64,000 bases of DNA from Monarcha castaneiventris obscurior (taxonomy: Eukaryota; Chordata; Aves; Passeriformes; Monarchidae): NCBI GenBank assembly GCA_026261815.1, contig JAMPIT010000894.1, positions 53,941,147-54,005,146 on the forward strand. The letters run 5' to 3'. The translations under genes and the position numbers were made by a program. Shown here in pieces: positions 58,581-64,000 of this stretch. Within the stretch, counting starts at the first letter, position 1. Each line of letters begins with the position of its first letter. Below the pieces are notes generated by a model. The model saw nothing but the letters and a program-made list of their open reading frames with translations, was not told where the DNA came from and made no database searches.

Positions 58581-61130
58581 TTCCCCAAAGACCCCAGGGA
58601 ATCTCACCTCCACCTGGTGCTGCCTCCTGCTCACCCTCAGGTATTGGGAGCTGAGGTAGGCTGTGGTTCCAAATATATTTGCTGCAAAAAGCGATAATAA
58701 TCCTAAAATATTTTTTGGTATGATGGGAAGAGACAGCTGTGAGAATCCCCAGCCAGACTGGGTCACAAGTCATGCTCTATTTCCTCAGCCTCACCGTGTG
58801 CTTTTCTTTGAAAAGGCCAATTCTTTTGGTGATCACAACCCTTTTTTAGACTTCTTCATATAGCAAGGGCTATTAATTAGCCTGCATTCCTCTTTTGCAG
58901 CACGTAGCATGGCTGTAATTGCTTGTCTGTAGTAGGCAGGTTGCTTGTCAGTTTGTTGTAATTAATGCTGTTGGAGTTACACATGTGAAATAGAGAAATT
59001 CTGCTTGGTTCTGTCTGTGGAACTGTGTTAATGTCCTTGTGGAGTGACGTGGTGGTGTCCTGCTTGTAACCTACTGCAGTGCTGGGACTCGTGTTCGAGG
59101 TGTGAGTGTACAGAATAGGCTGCTCTGAATAGTGTCTGAAGAGAAGGGGCAGTGTGAAGCCAAGGTATCTCTGGAGATCTCTGTGACACTGAGAGAAGAG
59201 AGGAATTTTTTAATTTTTTTTTTTTTTAAATAACAGAGAACTAGAGCAGTAACTCTTTCTGTAACTCTTGTAGAATTGTCCTCTACAGAGTTAGTGAAAA
59301 TATGATTTCTATTCTGGAATAAATGTTTGATGTAACATCAAATTTGAGATGTGGTTTGAATGTATTTTTATTCCCAGAAGCTGTATCAGCTTTATCTGCA
59401 GCATTAGAGCAGAATAAAGAGAGCAGAATCATATTGTGCCATAGCTGTGCAGGGTGACAGCCTCCCTGTAGGTAGAAGTCTTCCTCTCTAACAGTGATAG
59501 TTCCTTCTGACCTGCTTACCCAAAGATGATGGAAAGCTGTAGAAACAATTGTATTTACAGATTCTTGGTTGCATTTGTTTGTTGCTTGCTAGGATTTTAT
59601 GGACGCTGGGAAGAATATTGATGAAAATAGGAGATGCTGCAGGGTAGTGGTTTTCTCTCCCCCTTTGCAAAGAAAAATGTATGTTTTGTAGCATTTCATG
59701 TCATATTGCTTGCTTCTCTAGTCCATTTGTTTTTGCAGCAATACAAACTGTTCAGCTGTTACCTGCATAGCTGCAGAATGTGTTATTTCACATGGTCCTG
59801 TAAAGAAACTAAGGATTATAGGTACAGCCTCTCACAATTCACTGTAATGGAAATAAACCTATAGTTTAGTGTATTTATGTATCTCCAAACTTCTCCCAGC
59901 CTTTCCAGTGAGGGTGAGTTAGTGCTGGCATTCTGCAGCTCTTTATTTTGTTACAAAATCAGAACTGGGGAAGAGACTTTTCCCAGAGAGGGTGGAAGCT
60001 GGGAGCTGTGATGCCAGCGCTGTGGCTTCAGGAATTAAGTAGGAGTACACCATAGAAAGGCATTCTGGGCACAAATTAGGCTGCTGCTTTTGCTGTTGCT
60101 TCAGCATACAAATGTTTTCAAGTTGCAGCCCAGAGAGATGCCCAGTGATGCACACTTGAGGCAGAGGAACAAGGGAAGGTGAAGCCCTGTTGAACTCAGC
60201 AGGAATTCTGTCATGGATTCTGTGGAAGGCCCTCAGAGCTGCCTGAGCCTTGTTGTGCTGTCTTGGGGTTATTCCTTCTCCAGCAGTGACACTGCTTTTG
60301 GAGGAAGTTTTTTATTTTTCTGGGGCCTTTTATTAAAAGTCAAATAGTTGCTTTCTGTATATTTTAAGTTTCAGGGCCTTTGGGTTGATCCTTCCCTAGT
60401 ACCCATCAAACAACATTCTAATATAGTCACAGAAAGTCATTCCTGCAAAAAGTCACTCTGTCAGGGTTTTTTCCTCTGGTTCTCAAGTTATCTTAATGTT
60501 TGCTGCTGACAAATGACTTTTTTAGCTTCATTTAAATGTATGTTCCTATCCTTGCTGAGTCATACAGTTGCGACCATACTGCATTTAATCTAATCCATTC
60601 ATTTATTTGAATTATTTCATTTTTATTCTAGTTCTTCTTGGTACATGCTTCACAGTATTGAATGCATTTAAGAAAACTAGCATTTATTTTGATAGATTTG
60701 GAGCTGAAATTTTCTGCCCTACAAGACCATACTATAATTCCCCAAGGAAATGATCTGTGCCAGTTCTGGGTAATCTGTTTAGTTCTGTGCAGGTTTTTTT
60801 TTCTATATTACAGTAGGTTCTTCAGATTCTGCTCAAACTTTGTTTTATTCGTATGACTGGCTTCAACAACAGTGTTTGTGATGGACAATGACTCTATTTC
60901 TCAGCACAAATAACTACTGAAAAGCCTATGTAAAAGAAACCATTTATACAAAGCAAAACCCAAACAAACAAAAATACAGTATCAGATTTCAGCAGAGTAG
61001 TTAATAGACTTGTAACATGTAAGAGTGTTACACTCACTGTCACAAACATGAAATTCATATCTCACTTGAATTTGCCTTAGCTTTAGTTATTGATTGATAT
61101 ATTTTAATTTGATTTTTTGTTTTTAATTAG
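58581..61130. other. unique non-coding sequence
   Basis: No gene is recognised. A T-run lies at 59214-59227. The region right of the CR1 truncation point (58581-58680) is G+C-richer but not recognised as CR1. Confidence 0.5.
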
Positions 61131-61159
61131 GAGCCAAAGCATCTCCTCCTCAAGACAAG
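61131..61159 (+). other. candidate 29-bp microexon
   Basis: The pyrimidine tract TTTGATTTTTTGTTTTTAATTAG ends at 61130. It is followed by 29 bp (GAGCCAAAGCATCTCCTCCT onwards) and then CAAG/GTAAAA as a donor. One frame reads AKASPPQDK, another EPKHLLLKT. Donor strength is only moderate and 29 bp is not a multiple of three. No gene can be named. Confidence 0.15.
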
Positions 61160-61179
61160 GTAAAAAATGAATTCAGAGC

Positions 61180-61330
61180 AGGTTTCTCAGAGCTTTTTCC
61201 AGTCTGGATCTGAAAACATCAAAGGACTTCACGAGCTCTTTGGGAAATAGGTGACCATTGTCTCTCATCTTCCTGCTGTGCACCTCAGTAAATATTCCTT
61301 CTATCTTCTTGATCACCTCCTCTTAGGATT
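61180..61330 (-). mobile_element. possible very old CR1 fragment
   Basis: GTTTCTCAGAGCTTTTTCCAG, CTGGATCTGAAAACATCAAAGG and ACGAGCTCTTTGGGAAATAGG can be aligned with the antisense CR1 3' UTR blocks, with much divergence and no octamer tail. Confidence 0.28.
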
Positions 61331-64000
61331 GGATCAGGGCAAACTACTTGGGTAGGAAATAATCATCAGCAAACCCCAAACATTTCATACATATGATGCT
61401 TGAAGATCACACGATCTCAGTGATTTCTGACACACAAACCCAGTCTGATTAGTGCAACAGGAACAGCAAAATCTGTTATGAAAAATATTAAAGAGGTGGC
61501 CTGAAGAATAATAGTGTTAATTTTAATTTCCCCAAGATGACTTCCACCATGGCAAAAGACCAAAAATGGTATTAAAAAGTAAGCCTGACTGGTTTTCACT
61601 TTTGTAAACAATATGTAATTAATTAATTTATTGTATTGATGGTACTCATGGTTTCTTGTACATTCTTGCACAGATATTTTTTACTATTCTTTGAAGGTCT
61701 CATAAAAAATTCTGCACATACAAAGATACACTGTAATTTCTGAGAGAAGTTCCAGAAAGTGTGAAAGGAACTCTTTCTGGATGAACATGTATCATTAAGT
61801 TATCACTTGTATTTTGAAAAAGTGTGTCACAAACGTAAGAAAAGAAACATTGTAACATAAATGAATCTTTATAGTATCATCATAAAGAACTTAAAATGTC
61901 TAAAACAAGAGCCAGACTTCATAAACAGATTACCATGTGGGTTTTCTTACTGTTCAATAAAGGCTGTTCATGTTAACATCAAAATGCAAGCTTTGATAAT
62001 TCAGGACAGTTCACAGTGGTTTTCAATGGAAAAAACAGAGCTCTGAGAGCACTTTAAAAAGGGACAGATGCATTTTTTTTTAAGTACAGAGACGAAAAAA
62101 GTCTCACTCCCAAACTATCTTTGGCAAGGTCCTGCCAAATGTTCTTCCAGGGGCAGTTGAGTGTTGCTCTGCAGAAATAGGATCTCCATCATGGACAACA
62201 CTCAAGTTTTATTTCTGAAAAGCACACTCCTAAATCCCGACTCTTAAGCAGGAGAATATGATGGCCCACATAGATTTTATGAGGATGGACAGCTGCTTCT
62301 GTCGACACAGGGAAAAAGTTCCTCAAGCCACTCAATTTGCACTTGGCAGATCTCCAGCTGCTGCTGTGTGGCATTGACTATAAGGCTGTACTAGGGATAT
62401 TTATTTTTAACATTCCAGGTTGCTGCCAGGTGGAATAATGAATGAGACTGCAGTAAAATAAGCACAACATCTGATGATGTATGATGGGAAGACTGCTGTA
62501 TCTGTGATGGCAAAGAATCTCTCTGCTCCTTTGCCTGGTTTTATCTCATCTATGCAGAAGGAAAAAATTAATAAAATGAAAGATGTGGCTTCATGTGTAT
62601 TCACCCATCAGTCTTAGCTTCTGCTTGTGAATTTCATACATTCTGTGATTTTTTTTCTCCATCTTTTACAGAATGATTCTGATTCTTATGGAATTACTGC
62701 TTTCAAGGGAAGTTATCCTGGAGTGGGGGGGTCATGTTACTGGAAGAAGTGCTTGAGCAGTGTGTCAGGATTAGTACGTACCTGCACTGCCACCCTGTTC
62801 AGCAATTAGTTAAGAACTGTAAGTTTGTGAAATGACGTCACAAAATACACCTGGAAATTTAGTTCTCTTAAAACTTGTGTGCACTGGAAGGAGGTTCTGC
62901 TGTAGCTACAGTTGCAGTAACAGCAACCTCCCCATTTTTGTCCCCTCCAACCAGCCAGGCACATTTGTGCACACACTCTCATCCATGCTGTGAGTCAGTG
63001 CTGGTGCTTTGCAGTGCTGAGACTTTTTCTGCCTGTGGGATGAAATGTTTGGCATAGTGCATGTTTTATACCTGCATAATTGTGGGCATTCCTGGATTTT
63101 GGAGTGGCACATCAGTGAAACAGCAGTTTTGTGACTGGAAAAGTCACACCAGTCCCAGTTTGTGCCTGCAGACTGATGTGTTTACAAAAGACCTGCCCCT
63201 AGCACTTCTGTTGCAATTTCCACTTAATGTTTCTCAGATAGCAAGTGTCTAACATAAGGACAGTTACATTGTCCCTGATGCATATCTTATTTATGTGTTG
63301 AAAATACGAGATTAGATTTGGTCTTCTGAGGATTACTGATCATTGCTTTAGCTGAGGAAATGAGTTATACTGCTCTGCTCCCTTGCACTATATATTTGTT
63401 TCTTGCTTCAGGTAGGTTTGGCTGTACCATTCTGTTATTTTAACAACTTTTAACACTTTAAAAAATATTTTTGGTTCAATATTTCATTATTCAGAAAAAG
63501 TTTGAAACACCTTCCTCTTTGGATGAAGAGCCTAGTTGGATATAAAACATGACACTTTGCATTTTGTAGTGTTGTGATATTAATGTTCTGAATGCCTTAA
63601 TATGTGAATCATTGGTAGGGTGCAAGCTGTAACACTTCTGGCATGCATTACCTTAAAACTGGGGATCGTTCTTTTATTTTTATGGCAAACCTATTATGAG
63701 CTTATATAAGACTACCTTTTTAATCAGCAGTGCTTCAGATGATGCTCCAGCTCAGAGGAAAGGGCTTGCTTTGGCTTAACCAGTATTTTCCCAAAGCTTA
63801 TATTAATGAGTCTACTTAAAGCTATGGTCACACTAAGAAGCATAATTACAGACTGCATGGAGACTCTTGATAAGGAAACAGGGAAAATATATATCGGGAA
63901 GATCAAAGAAGCACCTGAAGTTAATTATGAATTAGCACTGAAGTGTAGCCACCAAAGCACTTTAATTATTACTGGAGGTTAAACAACCCCAGTATGTTGG
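61331..64000. other. unique non-coding sequence
   Basis: No gene is recognised. It holds a candidate exon at 62672-62773 and a splice-junction-like CAG/GTAGGT at 63411/63412, both discussed separately. Confidence 0.5.
62672..62773 (+). other. candidate 102-bp symmetric internal exon
   Basis: A strong acceptor (GATTTTTTTTCTCCATCTTTTACAG region, ending at 62671) is followed by 34 open codons starting NDSDSYGITAFKG and ending SSVSGL. GTACGT follows directly as a donor. The length is a multiple of three. The donor lacks the usual AG before GT, and no protein family is recognised. Confidence 0.18.

Overview
The window looks like non-coding vertebrate nuclear DNA, most probably from a bird. It is A+T-rich throughout, has no dense open reading frames, and has scarce CpG. 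It carries several truncated CR1 LINE copies whose 3' ends show the octamer tail (AGAATCAC repeats on the minus side, ATTCTGTG-type on the plus side) and the GGTTGGAAGGGAC-type block typical of avian CR1. No Alu-, B1- or L1-like sequence was recognised. I found no operons, rRNA, tRNA, CRISPR array or prokaryotic gene. No open frame of 60-150 codons outside CR1 resembles a protein family I recognise. The window reads as an intergenic desert or the inside of a very long intron.

Layout: 1-9.7 kb is unique sequence with one old CR1 fragment (2.3 kb) and short tandem duplications. At 9.73-9.91 kb there is a recent 91-bp tandem duplication. At 21.3-22.25 kb there is a CR1 fragment followed by a segment laid out like an antisense retroviral LTR. 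At 28.17-28.78 kb there is a plus-strand CR1 with a remnant of its ORF2 C-terminus and an internal deletion. At 33.0 kb there is a minus-strand CR1, and at 34.3 kb a plus-strand CR1 tail. At 35.3-35.45 kb there is a MIR/CORE-SINE-like relic. At 36.24-37.2 kb there are two layered minus-strand CR1 pieces joined to a coiled-coil-like reading frame. At 37.65-38.2 kb there is a small CpG-enriched patch with a TATA box and a short signal-peptide-like ORF. At 41 kb there is an AT microsatellite. At 44.28-44.50 kb there is a perfect hairpin beside a hAT/Charlie-like relic. At 46.3 kb there is a CR1 fragment, at 51.43-51.48 kb two neighbouring palindromes, and at 52.85 kb a long poly-T tract. At 57.96-58.58 kb two CR1 copies stand tail to tail.

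The most interesting non-repeat signal is a set of plus-strand sites where a 3' splice site abuts a 5' splice site (best at 822/823 and 34213/34214). This is the layout of recursive ('ratchet') splice sites in very long introns. A few candidate exons with plausible splice signals are also listed, all at low confidence. I see no convincing new multi-gene system. All family assignments come from remembered consensus features; no search was run.
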